Source: Chitinophagaceae bacterium UBA1930
GTDB lineage: Bacteria; Bacteroidota; Bacteroidia; Chitinophagales; Chitinophagaceae
DNA length: 64,000 nt
Direction: 5' to 3'
Assembly: GCA_002337145.1 (NCBI GenBank)
Contig: DDFK01000001.1
Span: 1,638,733-1,702,732, forward strand
Shown: piece after piece, positions 24,340 through 32,570 of the stretch
How positions within the stretch are numbered: position 1 is the stretch's first letter
Layout of the letters: each line of letters opens with the position of its first letter
Translations under genes and position numbers: made by a program
Notes under the pieces: generated by a model
Database searches by the model: none
Seen by the model: only the letters and a program-made list of their open reading frames with translations
Told to the model about the DNA's origin: nothing

Positions 24340-25797
24340 ATGTTTTTGAACTTTAACACTAAACGGACATGGATAGCCGGGCTATTAATGTCCGTTTTAT
24401 TTTGCTCCTGTGCCAGCTACAATTCCAGAATGACTGCTTATTACAACAACATTGAAAATAAGCAGTACGACAAAGCCATGCACTCGTTGAATAAGAACAG
24501 CTTTATTCAGCGTGACAGGAACAGGCTATTGTATTATTTTGAAAAAGGAAAGCTGTACCACTTGATGCAGAACTTTGATAGCAGTAACCTATACCTTAAC
24601 CTGGCCGACAATTTTATTGAAACGCAAAGGAAAACAGCTGGCGATGTTATGAAAGCCAACCTGATAAACCCCATGATGCAGACCTACCTTGGCGAAGACA
24701 TTGAAAGGTTCATGATGCATTATTACAAGGGGCTGAATTACCTGCACCTGAACAAGACCGAAGATGCAGTTGTGGAGGCAAGGAGGATAACATTGGCAGA
24801 AAACGCACAGGGCGATAAGTTTAACAACAAAACCAACCGCTATAGCAAGGATGCTTTTGCATTGAACCTTCAGGGAATGATTTATGAAGCCAGCGGCGAC
24901 ATAAACAACGCCTTTATTGCTTACAGAAATGCTGCAGACGTGTACCTGCAGGCCAATAACAATTATTATGGCGTGCCCCTGCCAGAACAGTTGAAGCAGG
25001 ATGTGTTGCGTACGGCCCAGCAAATGGGTTTTGGCGATGAGCAGCAGCGTTACGAAAAACTGTTCAAAACAAGTTTACAGAAAGACACGGCAGATGGTGG
25101 CTATTTGATACTGTTTGTAGAACGTGGCTTTGCTCCTGTAAAAAAAGAAAGGAATTTTTTTATTACACAAAACAGCAATGGACTAAGCGGCTTTTTTTAT
25201 TTGGACGAAACAGGCAACCAGATAAATGTGCCTTTTGATTATGGTTATTACAATACAATCAATAGAAATGATGCCAGCCTGCAAACTTTTAGAAGCTTGC
25301 GTGTTGCCATTCCCTATTACGAAGTGCGTTATACCAACAATGCAAGCATAAATGTTACTGTAAACGATAGAAGCTATACCAGCGAAACCGCCCAAAACAT
25401 AAACGATGCTTCGGTTGATATATTAAAGGAGCGGATGCTTACCGAAATTGCCAATGCCATTGCACGGCAACTGGTAAAGAAGCTAACCGAGAAAGCAGCA
25501 GAAAAAACTGCCGAAGAAGTAGCCAAAAACAATAGCAAAGAAAAAGACGAACAAAAGAAAAAGGAGAATGCAAAAAACGCCGGCGAAATAACTGGGCTTA
25601 TTGTAAACCTTATCAATACCGCTACCGAAAAAGCCGATACCCGCAATTGGCAAAGCCTGCCCGCATACATTCAATATGTACGCATCCCTTTACACAAAGG
25701 CGAAAATACCATTACCATACAGGGCAGAACCAAAACAAGAACCATTACCGTAAATGGCAATGGTGGCCTGCAGTTCATGAATAGGGCTGTTTGGTAA
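24340..25797 (+). CDS. COG3014-type lipoprotein with helical repeats
   Basis: 485-aa predicted lipoprotein with Cys24 as lipidation site (SVLFCSCASY). The N-terminal half has TPR-like helices (YYNNIENKQYDKAMHSLNKN, FEKGKLYHLMQNFDSSNLYLNLAD, MHYYKGLNYLHLNKTEDAVVEARR, NLQGMIYEASGDINNAFIAYRNA). The middle has beta-rich sequence and the tail a Lys/Glu-rich helix (AEKTAEEVAKNNSKEKDEQKK). COG3014 members occur beside LpoB homologues. Acts in the periplasm or outer membrane; function unknown. Confidence 0.75.
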   Translation: MFLNFNTKRTWIAGLLMSVLFCSCASYNSRMTAYYNNIENKQYDKAMHSLNKNSFIQRDRNRLLYYFEKGKLYHLMQNFDSSNLYLNLADNFIETQRKTAGDVMKANLINPMMQTYLGEDIERFMMHYYKGLNYLHLNKTEDAVVEARRITLAENAQGDKFNNKTNRYSKDAFALNLQGMIYEASGDINNAFIAYRNAADVYLQANNNYYGVPLPEQLKQDVLRTAQQMGFGDEQQRYEKLFKTSLQKDTADGGYLILFVERGFAPVKKERNFFITQNSNGLSGFFYLDETGNQINVPFDYGYYNTINRNDASLQTFRSLRVAIPYYEVRYTNNASINVTVNDRSYTSETAQNINDASVDILKERMLTEIANAIARQLVKKLTEKAAEKTAEEVAKNNSKEKDEQKKKENAKNAGEITGLIVNLINTATEKADTRNWQSLPAYIQYVRIPLHKGENTITIQGRTKTRTITVNGNGGLQFMNRAVW

Positions 25798-25865
25798 ATC
25801 CATCTTGCTTGCCCTCTTTTTATTTGTTTCTACGGCTTAGTACACTACTATTTCAATAAAGGCTC

Positions 25866-25895
25866 AAGGTTGTTTTTCTAAATAAATATTTAGAA
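25866..25895 (+). terminator. Hairpin downstream of the COG3014 gene
   Basis: AAGGTTG and CAACCTT pair outside an inner TTCTAAATA/TATTTAGAA stem, and the hairpin is followed by TTTTG. Remaining bases between 25798 and 26035 show nothing else. Confidence 0.45.
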
Positions 25896-26035
25896 AGGCA
25901 ACCTTTTGACTGTTATGCCCGATTCCATAGTAATTCAAATTGCAATTTGTTAAACCAATACATGCTTCATGATATTGAACCTTATTCCTATGAACAACCA
26001 ACACAACTGCAAGTAATAAACAATATTAAATCCAC

Positions 26036-26446
26036 ATGAAAAAAAAGACAAAACTGGCATTGTTCATTGCTTGTGTTTGTATTACCGCTGTCGGAACCGT
26101 AATATGGTTTGTATGGAACAAGCCCCACCGCAGTGTTGAAAAAGAAAAAGGCATAAAGGTTACAGCAGAACAATTGGTAATTGATTATGAACTGAGCGAT
26201 TCGGTTGCCAATTCAAAATATCTGGACAAGGCAATTGCTGTTAGCGGAAAAGTTGCCGCCACTGCTGTAAACCAGGATGGGCAAAACACCGTAACCCTAC
26301 AGTCCGCATCGCTGTTAAGCAGCGTTTACTGCACATTAAAAAAGGGGCAACCGGTACCGGCAGCAGGTAATACAGTTTCAATTAAAGGAATATGCACAGG
26401 CAAGTTATCCGACGTGGTAATTATAGATGCCATTGTAGAGCAATAA
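26036..26446 (+). CDS. OB-fold (tRNA_anti-like) membrane-anchored protein
   Basis: 136 aa: a Lys-rich start, one transmembrane or signal-anchor helix (LALFIACVCITAVGTVIWFVW) and an OB-fold domain (about 45-136: LDKAIAVSGKVAATAVNQDG...VSIKGICTGKLSDVVIIDAIVEQ) like the tRNA_anti-like family. First gene of an apparent operon with a cytochrome c (9 bp later), a YceI protein (10 bp later) and a DUF5777 barrel (12 bp later). The OB-fold would face the periplasm, so nucleic-acid binding is unlikely. Function unknown. Confidence 0.75.
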   Translation: MKKKTKLALFIACVCITAVGTVIWFVWNKPHRSVEKEKGIKVTAEQLVIDYELSDSVANSKYLDKAIAVSGKVAATAVNQDGQNTVTLQSASLLSSVYCTLKKGQPVPAAGNTVSIKGICTGKLSDVVIIDAIVEQ

Positions 26447-26455
26447 AAAACAACG

Positions 26456-26845
26456 ATGAAAAAAACAACCAGGCTTTTATTATTGATGGCAGCTATGGCA
26501 ACCATTTGCTGGGCAGCCTGTACTTATAAAAAAGAAGCAACTGCATATCCCGCTACAGGCATAGCCTGCGATACAAGCAATATTCGCTATAGTGTGGAAG
26601 TAACCGGTGTGCTTTCCACCAATTGTTATCCATGCCATGCATCTGCTGTGGCTGCAGGTTCTGGCGGTGGCAATAAATTGGATTCGTACACAAACCTGAA
26701 AGCCTATGCTTCAAGCGGACTGTTGCTGAATGTGATTATGCATACACCCGGTTATGATCAAATGCCAAAGAATGCTTCAAAACTGTCGGACTGTGATATT
26801 GCAAAAATCAGGACATGGATCAGAAACGGAATGCTGAACAATTAA
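26456..26845 (+). CDS. Monoheme cytochrome c lipoprotein
   Basis: 129 aa with lipobox Cys22 (CWAAC) and one heme c attachment motif CYPCH (57-61). The following MPKN segment near Met103 supplies a plausible distal ligand. The family resembles small class I cytochromes found in Bacteroidota. It would sit in the periplasm or on a membrane face and carry electrons; the partner is unknown. Flanked tightly by the OB-fold and YceI genes. Confidence 0.85.
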   Translation: MKKTTRLLLLMAAMATICWAACTYKKEATAYPATGIACDTSNIRYSVEVTGVLSTNCYPCHASAVAAGSGGGNKLDSYTNLKAYASSGLLLNVIMHTPGYDQMPKNASKLSDCDIAKIRTWIRNGMLNN

Positions 26846-26855
26846 AAACATTACC

Positions 26856-27392
26856 ATGAAAAAAACATTGCTGATACTATTGCTTGCTGTCATGTGTACC
26901 ACATCGCAGGCACAAAAAATATTTCAAACCAAAAGCGGCAAAGTGAAATTCTTTTCTTCGGCTCCGCTCGAAAACATTGAAGCCGTAAACAACCAGGTTG
27001 ATTCGAAACTTGCTACCAATGGCCAGTTGGTATTCATGCTTGGCATTAAGGGTTTCCGTTTTGAGAATGCTACCATGCAAGAGCATTTCAACGAAAACTA
27101 TATGGAGAGCACCAAATACCCCAAAGCGGTTTTTGGTGGCACCATCACCAACCTTGCCGCCATCAATTTTGATAAGGACGGAACCTATAATACTTCTGTA
27201 ACAGGCGAGCTTGAAATACACGGCGTTAAAAAGAAAGTGTCCATAGATGGAACAATAGAAATAAAGTCGGGTAAGGTTTCTGTAAAAAGCAAGTTCAATA
27301 TTAAGTTGAGCGATTACAATATCAAAGGTTCGTTGATTGGCGAAAAGATAGCAAAGGAAGTAGAAGTTACGGTTGATTGTAAATACGATTAA
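26856..27392 (+). CDS. YceI family periplasmic lipid-binding protein
   Basis: 178 aa with a signal peptide (about 1-19, TSQAQ) and a lipocalin-like barrel typical of YceI: KVKFFSSAPLENIEAVN, FMLGIKGFRFENATMQEHFNENYMESTKYPKAVFGG, TGELEIHGVKKKVSIDG. YceI proteins bind isoprenoid chains such as polyprenyl or quinone molecules. Beside a cytochrome c, quinone-related work is a reasonable inference but not shown. Confidence 0.87.
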   Translation: MKKTLLILLLAVMCTTSQAQKIFQTKSGKVKFFSSAPLENIEAVNNQVDSKLATNGQLVFMLGIKGFRFENATMQEHFNENYMESTKYPKAVFGGTITNLAAINFDKDGTYNTSVTGELEIHGVKKKVSIDGTIEIKSGKVSVKSKFNIKLSDYNIKGSLIGEKIAKEVEVTVDCKYD

Positions 27393-27404
27393 AACACCAA
27401 ACAC

Positions 27405-28304
27405 ATGCTTAAAGTATTGGCCCTGTTTCATTGTGTATTGCTAAGTGTTATGTTACATGCACAGGATATTGATTTATTGACCAAGGCAAAAGAAGAAAGT
27501 GCAAAGGAAGACAGTAGCAAAACCGAACTGGTTGCGGCCACGTTTAAAAGCACCAGGCTTATTAATGGCCACTCCGTAGAAACAATCAAAGAAGGTTTAT
27601 TGGACTTCAGGATCTCTCACCGTTTTGGGTTTGTGAACCAGGGCCTGTACGATTTATTCGGTTTGGATAATGCAACAGAAAGAATGGGACTTGATTATGG
27701 CATCACCAATAGGCTAATGGTAGGTATTGGCCGTAGCACGTTCCAGAAACAGATGGATGGTTTTATTAAATATAGATTGATGCAACAGTCCACCGGCAAA
27801 AAAGCCATGCCGCTATCCGTTACATTATTGGCGTCGGCCATTGTTAAAACCATAAAGGAAACAGACCCAACAATAAAAAGGACCACGAGCGACAAAACCT
27901 CTTTTGCATACCAGGTTTTGATTGCAAGAAAGTTCAATGAAAAAACATCATTACAAATAATGCCCACATTGGTACATTATAACCTTGTTCCGCTAACAGG
28001 CGACCCGAACGACCTGTTTTCGATGGGCATTGGCGGGAGACAGAAAATATCGAAAAGGGTAAGCATCAATGCCGAATATTACTGGCAGTTCAATAAGTTT
28101 GATGGTTACCACAACTCTTTTGCTATAGGCGTTGATATAGAAACAGGCGGTCACGTATTCCAACTGCATTTTGCCAATTCGACTGGCATGACAGAAACCA
28201 CGTTTATACATGAAACCGTTGGCGACTGGGGCAAAGGCGATATTCATTTCGGCTTCAATATTTCGAGGGTATTCAAAATAAAAAAGAAGAAAAATATCAA
28301 TTAG
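27405..28304 (+). CDS. DUF5777 family outer-membrane beta-barrel protein
   Basis: 299 aa with a signal peptide (about 1-19, MLHAQ) and barrel-like strands: FKSTRLINGHSVETIKEGLLDFRISHRFGFVNQGLYDLFGLDNATERMGLDYGITNRLMVGIGRS. The 'HRFG...GLDNA..R.GLDYGITDR' pattern is what I associate with DUF5777. It ends the OB-fold/cytochrome/YceI operon, making it the likely outer-membrane part of that system. Function unknown. Confidence 0.72.
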   Translation: MLKVLALFHCVLLSVMLHAQDIDLLTKAKEESAKEDSSKTELVAATFKSTRLINGHSVETIKEGLLDFRISHRFGFVNQGLYDLFGLDNATERMGLDYGITNRLMVGIGRSTFQKQMDGFIKYRLMQQSTGKKAMPLSVTLLASAIVKTIKETDPTIKRTTSDKTSFAYQVLIARKFNEKTSLQIMPTLVHYNLVPLTGDPNDLFSMGIGGRQKISKRVSINAEYYWQFNKFDGYHNSFAIGVDIETGGHVFQLHFANSTGMTETTFIHETVGDWGKGDIHFGFNISRVFKIKKKKNIN

Positions 28305-28373
28305 GCAACAAATACGTTCCTTATAATGGTACGTGTTCTTGTTTTTTTGAAACAGATCAACCGTAATTAACCA

Positions 28374-29054
28374 ATGGAAAAATCAGGCAACGAAAATAAA
28401 GCCTTGCTTATACCAATACAGGAAGCATCCGTGAGCGGATCTTCCAGTATTTACGATAAGCTGTCTGACCTATTGGTGGAAAAGGAATTTCTGGTGCTTT
28501 TAAAAGAAAGCAGTGCAGGCAAAAGAACCAGCCAGAAAAAACTGTACACCGTATTTTATGATTTTGCCATCGCCATCTGTTTACGGTATGCGAATACCCA
28601 TGACGATGCCATAGAAATAATGAATGACGGCTTCCTGAAAATGTTTACCAAGCTGGATACATTTAAGCCGATACATGAAGATGCAATTGTGGACTTTAAA
28701 GCCTGGCTCAAAAAAATAATGATCTATACCGCTATTGACCATTGCCGCAAACATAGCAAACACCAGAACCATTCCATGATTGATGAGTCGATGCCCCTTG
28801 TTGTTAAGGATGAGTCGCAGTTAGAGAAAATATCGTACAAAGAAATTGTTGCTTGCATACAGAAACTGTCACCTGCATACCGGGCTGCTTTTAGCTTATA
28901 TGTAATTGACGGCTTTTCGCATGATGAAATTGCAAAGCAGTTGGGCATAGCAGTTGGTACATCCAAGTCAAATTTGGCAAAAGCAAGAATACATTTGCAG
29001 AACATGCTTATTGCCAGAAAAAATTTTAATGAGTATGAACAAAGAGCAGTTTGA
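28374..29054 (+). CDS. RNA polymerase ECF sigma factor
   Basis: 226-aa ECF factor. Region 2 includes YANTHDDAIEIMNDGFLKMFTKLD and region 4 the helix-turn-helix GFSHDEIAKQLGIAVGTSKSNLAKARIHLQ. It has a longer N-terminus (about 45 aa) than most. Its 3' end overlaps the start of the next gene by about 20 bp, indicating translational coupling with the membrane/beta-barrel protein that begins like an anti-sigma factor. It may also control the upstream envelope operon, but that is only inference. Confidence 0.9.
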   Translation: MEKSGNENKALLIPIQEASVSGSSSIYDKLSDLLVEKEFLVLLKESSAGKRTSQKKLYTVFYDFAIAICLRYANTHDDAIEIMNDGFLKMFTKLDTFKPIHEDAIVDFKAWLKKIMIYTAIDHCRKHSKHQNHSMIDESMPLVVKDESQLEKISYKEIVACIQKLSPAYRAAFSLYVIDGFSHDEIAKQLGIAVGTSKSNLAKARIHLQNMLIARKNFNEYEQRAV

Positions 29055-30396
29055 TAACAAGATAGATCAACTTGCCCGCAAAGCTGTGGAGCAACCCATT
29101 CTTCCGTATTCGGAAGAAGCATGGGACAAGATGGAGCAGCTTTTGGACAAGAAAGATAAACGTCGCAGGTTCATTATACTGTGGTGGCTGTTTCCTATAC
29201 TATTCTTTATAGGAACCACTATTTATTTCTGGAACAAAAGCAACCATATAAGCAAGCAATACACAAGCAACACATCAACAACAGGTCAGGATAAAAAACC
29301 AGTTTCAACAACAACCCAACAAACAAACGAACAGTTAGCAATAAAAGAGAAAACAAATACTGAAAATCCAATCGATGCCCAAGAAGGCAAAGTACAACAG
29401 CAAGCTACTGTTACCAGTCGTTTGCCAGAAGATGCAACAGCAACAACGCAAGCCTTGCCTGTTGAACAAGGCACAAGTGCTGCCCACACTTCTTTAAGCG
29501 ATCATTTGACCCGTTCTAAAAAACAGGATGCCCATTTCAATATTTCACAGGCTAAGGTTGCAGCCCAAACACAAAATAAAAATGCCTTACAGCCCGTTGC
29601 AGCAACTGTAATAGAAAATAAAAACACATTGGCCGCTGCACAAAATGATGTCCAAACTGTTTATACCCAACATGCAATGGAAAAGCTTGTTCCCATTGCA
29701 TCACACATGGCTTTCAATCAAAAGAAAGTTGGCTTAAAGGAGCAGCTTATCGATACTAAAAAACCCACAGCGGCACCTAAAGAAAAAAAGAAAAGAACGG
29801 TATCCAGGTTTGGTATTGGAGCATTGGTAGCAGCCGATATAAGCACTGTAAAGTTTACCAAGGTTGATAAGATCAGCAATGCGGTGGGCATCGGTTTTTC
29901 TTACGACCTGTCCAATAAGTTCAGCCTGGCAACTGGCTTTGCCGTGTCCACCAAATTGTATTCGGCCGATTCAAATACCTATAAAAGCCCTTGGAGTTTG
30001 GGTTCCCGTTATTTAATCAAAGGTATCAGTGCCAACTGTTTCGTATTCGATATTCCCTTGAACCTTCAATACAAGTTGAAGGAGAACAAACGCAGTGGCT
30101 GGTTTGCTATTGCGGGTTTATCTACCTATATCATGAAACGGGAAACCTATGATTATGATTACGATTATTATGGTCAGGATCAAAAAGTGAAGTATGAGGT
30201 AAGTAACCAGAACAATCACCTGTTTTCCATACTCAACCTTTCTGCTGCATACAGAAGGGGTTTCAATAAAAATTTTGCATGGCAAATTGCTCCTTTTGCC
30301 AAAATACCTTTAACGGGTATTGGCAACGGCAAGGTTGGTTTGTACAGTTTGGGGCTTGAGTTTTCCGTACTGTTTAAACCCAATAAGAAGCAGTAG
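29035..30396 (+). CDS. Sigma-coupled protein with inner-membrane helix and predicted outer-membrane barrel
   Basis: 453 aa when started at the ATG giving MNKEQFDNK (an ATG two codons earlier is also possible). Residues 1-45 are a charged cytoplasmic helix pair like an anti-sigma domain; 46-66 are a transmembrane helix (FIILWWLFPILFFIGTTIYFW); about 67-255 form a Gln/Thr/Lys-rich unstructured linker; about 258-453 look like an outer-membrane barrel (RFGIGALVAADISTVKF ... LGLEFSVLF). The gene overlaps the ECF sigma gene and so should be its regulator. Such architecture would span the periplasm between both membranes. Family known only as uncharacterised; the interpretation is inferred. Confidence 0.72.
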   Translation: MNKEQFDNKIDQLARKAVEQPILPYSEEAWDKMEQLLDKKDKRRRFIILWWLFPILFFIGTTIYFWNKSNHISKQYTSNTSTTGQDKKPVSTTTQQTNEQLAIKEKTNTENPIDAQEGKVQQQATVTSRLPEDATATTQALPVEQGTSAAHTSLSDHLTRSKKQDAHFNISQAKVAAQTQNKNALQPVAATVIENKNTLAAAQNDVQTVYTQHAMEKLVPIASHMAFNQKKVGLKEQLIDTKKPTAAPKEKKKRTVSRFGIGALVAADISTVKFTKVDKISNAVGIGFSYDLSNKFSLATGFAVSTKLYSADSNTYKSPWSLGSRYLIKGISANCFVFDIPLNLQYKLKENKRSGWFAIAGLSTYIMKRETYDYDYDYYGQDQKVKYEVSNQNNHLFSILNLSAAYRRGFNKNFAWQIAPFAKIPLTGIGNGKVGLYSLGLEFSVLFKPNKKQ

Positions 30397-30414
30397 TAAA
30401 TTGAGTGCCGGCAA

Positions 30415-31026
30415 TTATTTTTTGGCGTACTTCCAGTTCCTTGATTTGCCTTCGGCCATCCACTCAATTGCCTGGGCAATACGTTTGTTTTTGGTTTCTT
30501 CTGTTTTGGCTTCTTCAATCCAGGTTGCGTATTCTTTTCTGTGGCTTGGTGCAAAAGCCTCAAATGTGGCAAAGGCTTTCTTGTTTTTTTTGATGGCAGC
30601 AGTAATATAGGCAGGAACAATGTATTCGGTTTTTGCCGTGGGTTTCCTTACCACCCTTCTGCCTTCGTCGGTTATTTGCATTGCCTTTTTAATGAGCCCG
30701 ATTATCTTTTTATCAGGTGGTAGGTCCTTTAGCGATGTTATCCTGCCCAGATGCCCCATTGCAGATTCCGATTCGGCATTTTGAATAAGCATTGGCTCAT
30801 CCATTAATGCCGCCTGGAAAAACCCGAATGCACAATGCTGTTTAAAACCGGCCATATGGCACATCATTTTTCCTTTGTAATCGAAGAAAGGCATGCTCCA
30901 TTTTATTTTTTCTTCTACCTCGGGGCAGGCTTTGTGTACCAGTTCACGTATATGTTCTAAAATGGGTTGTGCAAAGGGTTGCGATTTGGCGATGTAGGCA
31001 TCTACTGCCGGATTGTAAGCTGACAT
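30415..31026 (-). CDS. DUF1801/OmdA (YdeI-like) protein
   Basis: 203 aa. N-terminal DUF1801 domain (about 15-110: LEHIRELVHKACPEVEEKIKWSMPFFDYKGKMMCHMAGFKQHCAFGF) and C-terminal OmdA-type segment (about 130-195: FATFEAFAPSHRKEYATWIEEAKTEETKNKRIAQAIEWMAEG). Cytoplasmic; homologues are annotated as bacteriocin-protection or OmpD-associated proteins, but the biochemical role is unresolved. Monocistronic. Confidence 0.85.
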   Translation of the reverse strand: MSAYNPAVDAYIAKSQPFAQPILEHIRELVHKACPEVEEKIKWSMPFFDYKGKMMCHMAGFKQHCAFGFFQAALMDEPMLIQNAESESAMGHLGRITSLKDLPPDKKIIGLIKKAMQITDEGRRVVRKPTAKTEYIVPAYITAAIKKNKKAFATFEAFAPSHRKEYATWIEEAKTEETKNKRIAQAIEWMAEGKSRNWKYAKK

Positions 31027-31066
31027 TGTTATTCATTTTGTTCATTAAAAATAATAATGCTTTTAC

Positions 31067-31657
31067 CTATATCCTTCCTTGAGGGTTAATATTCCAATGA
31101 TAAATCTGAGCCTCTCCAAAGTTCTTAAAGTCCATTCTTTCTCCTAGTATGATTTCTTTATAGGCTTGAAACATTTGCCTTGCTGCAATTACTGGTTGCA
31201 TCTTACCAACTCCGGTACAAAGACTGGGAATTGCTACTGATGATATTTCTTCATGTTGCATAGCTTTAATTAAAATAGCTTTCATCGCTAAGTATGCATT
31301 TATTGATGTGTCTATATTAAAACTACTAGGAACACGCATTGTAGGTGCTGATATCAAATAAGGCACTTCTGAATCTCCGGTTTCTATTACCATTGCTTGA
31401 CCAACCAGCAATTCAGCTTCTGGAAGTTCTTTTATTTTTTGTTGTAGCTTTTTTTCCAGCTGCCATCCAAACCTTTCAGAAAGAGCATAATCTAATCCAC
31501 CATCCATAAAACCAAAAGAGTTTGCTGGGCTAACCATAGCATCACATTTGATTCGAGTTATATCACCTTCTAAAATCAACAAATCTTTTTCACTACCAAA
31601 AAATTCAGTCCAAGCATCTAACTGTTTGGGTGAAATTGCAGAAAGAATGATTTTCAT
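31067..31657 (-). CDS. Macro domain protein
   Basis: 196 aa, a single macro domain (ADP-ribose/OAADPr binding or hydrolysis). The phosphate/ribose loop is SPANSFGFMDGGLDYAL (about 43-59); a second loop is AIPSLCTGVGKM. It lacks extra domains. Family members remove ADP-ribose from proteins or nucleic acids or bind NAD metabolites. No ADP-ribosyltransferase lies next to it. It lies immediately downstream of a polA 3'-end relic. Confidence 0.85.
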   Translation of the reverse strand: MKIILSAISPKQLDAWTEFFGSEKDLLILEGDITRIKCDAMVSPANSFGFMDGGLDYALSERFGWQLEKKLQQKIKELPEAELLVGQAMVIETGDSEVPYLISAPTMRVPSSFNIDTSINAYLAMKAILIKAMQHEEISSVAIPSLCTGVGKMQPVIAARQMFQAYKEIILGERMDFKNFGEAQIYHWNINPQGRI

Positions 31658-31665
31658 AATTGCTT

Positions 31666-31749
31666 TTAAGCTTCATTAATGAGCCCTAACCAGTGGTTTT
31701 CGCCTACGCCCACTTCCGCCTCTTCCACAGGCACATCGTTTGGCAACAG
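31666..31749 (-). pseudogene. Relic of a second DNA polymerase I 3' end
   Basis: Minus-strand reading gives LLPNDVPVEEAEVGVGENHW, then LGLINEA and a TAA stop. Compare the C-terminus of intact PolA, ending LLPNNVPVEAEVGVGENWLEAH. The nucleotide sequence is clearly alignable too (CCAACCAGTGGTTTTCGCC versus CCAGCCAGTTTTCGCC). Upstream of the first Leu the similarity fades and no long ORF continues. It is about 820 bp downstream of the real polA stop, beyond the histidine phosphatase gene. Interpreted as a leftover tail from duplication or replacement at polA. Confidence 0.65.
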
Positions 31750-31825
31750 CCAGATTGTATACAGGCATTTTTTACAGCGTCTTAGTATACGCTAAAGCTA
31801 GCCATTTTATCTTATCTATAATATG

Positions 31826-32449
31826 TTATTGCCCCGGGCAGGTATTTGTTGGCGTTATATTTTCCTGTTCAATGGTTAAGGTAGGCGATTTCAAATTTCC
31901 TTTCGAATCAAGCTTGGTATATTCAATGATCCAGATGCTGTCAAAGTCTTTGCCCGACCAGGACAGGTTGCCTTTTACTTTCAGGTTCCTTGCCAGCCCG
32001 GGTATATTGGTATGTTCCCAGACCATCAATACAACACCTCTTTTTTTCAGTACATCTTTGGCAGCACCTGTGGTATCTGTTTCATTGTACTTACTGTTGA
32101 TGGTGAGGTTTTGCTGAACAGCAAATGGCGTAACGGTTTGGAACATTCTTACACTGGTTGTTTTTTTATCGCCTGTACCAATGGTTGGTACGTAAGTATA
32201 ATCAGGCTTGCCAACAACAGTATCCAAAACTGCCGGAAGTGCAAGTGCCCTATTAAGTCCGGCACAGGAAAGGTTATCGCCATTATCTGGTTTTTCGCCA
32301 TGCCTGATAATGACAACTTTGAGCAGCACATTTTTTTTATCAGCTGTTTGGGCATGTGCACCAAACACAGCAAACATGCAGATCAAAGAAAAGGCAATTG
32401 TACAAACATGATCTTTCATTGTTTCAGCAAAGGCATTCAATTTTTTCAT
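31826..32449 (-). CDS. Exported histidine phosphatase family protein
   Basis: 207 aa with a signal peptide (about 1-34, ending FGAHAQ; a Met11 start is also possible). The catalytic RHGEKPDN motif and a downstream His in VLMVWEHTNIPGL identify the histidine phosphatase (phosphoglycerate mutase-like) superfamily, small branch. Location periplasmic or surface; substrate unknown. It lies between polA and the polA-tail relic, same strand, so it may have entered between them. Confidence 0.8.
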   Translation of the reverse strand: MKKLNAFAETMKDHVCTIAFSLICMFAVFGAHAQTADKKNVLLKVVIIRHGEKPDNGDNLSCAGLNRALALPAVLDTVVGKPDYTYVPTIGTGDKKTTSVRMFQTVTPFAVQQNLTINSKYNETDTTGAAKDVLKKRGVVLMVWEHTNIPGLARNLKVKGNLSWSGKDFDSIWIIEYTKLDSKGNLKSPTLTIEQENITPTNTCPGQ

Positions 32450-32570
32450 ATATCGGTTTTTAATTGTAAAAAAAGGATAACAAAATAGATGTAATGCCGG
32501 GCATTTCATATTGCCTGAATATATTCCGTAGAAAAAACAGTAGAACTACGTAGCCTTTAATTTATATGGA

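Noticed and set aside
28954..29034. GTG-type upstream start for the sigma-coupled membrane protein
   Set aside because: It would place about 27 non-family residues in front and extend deeper into the sigma gene.
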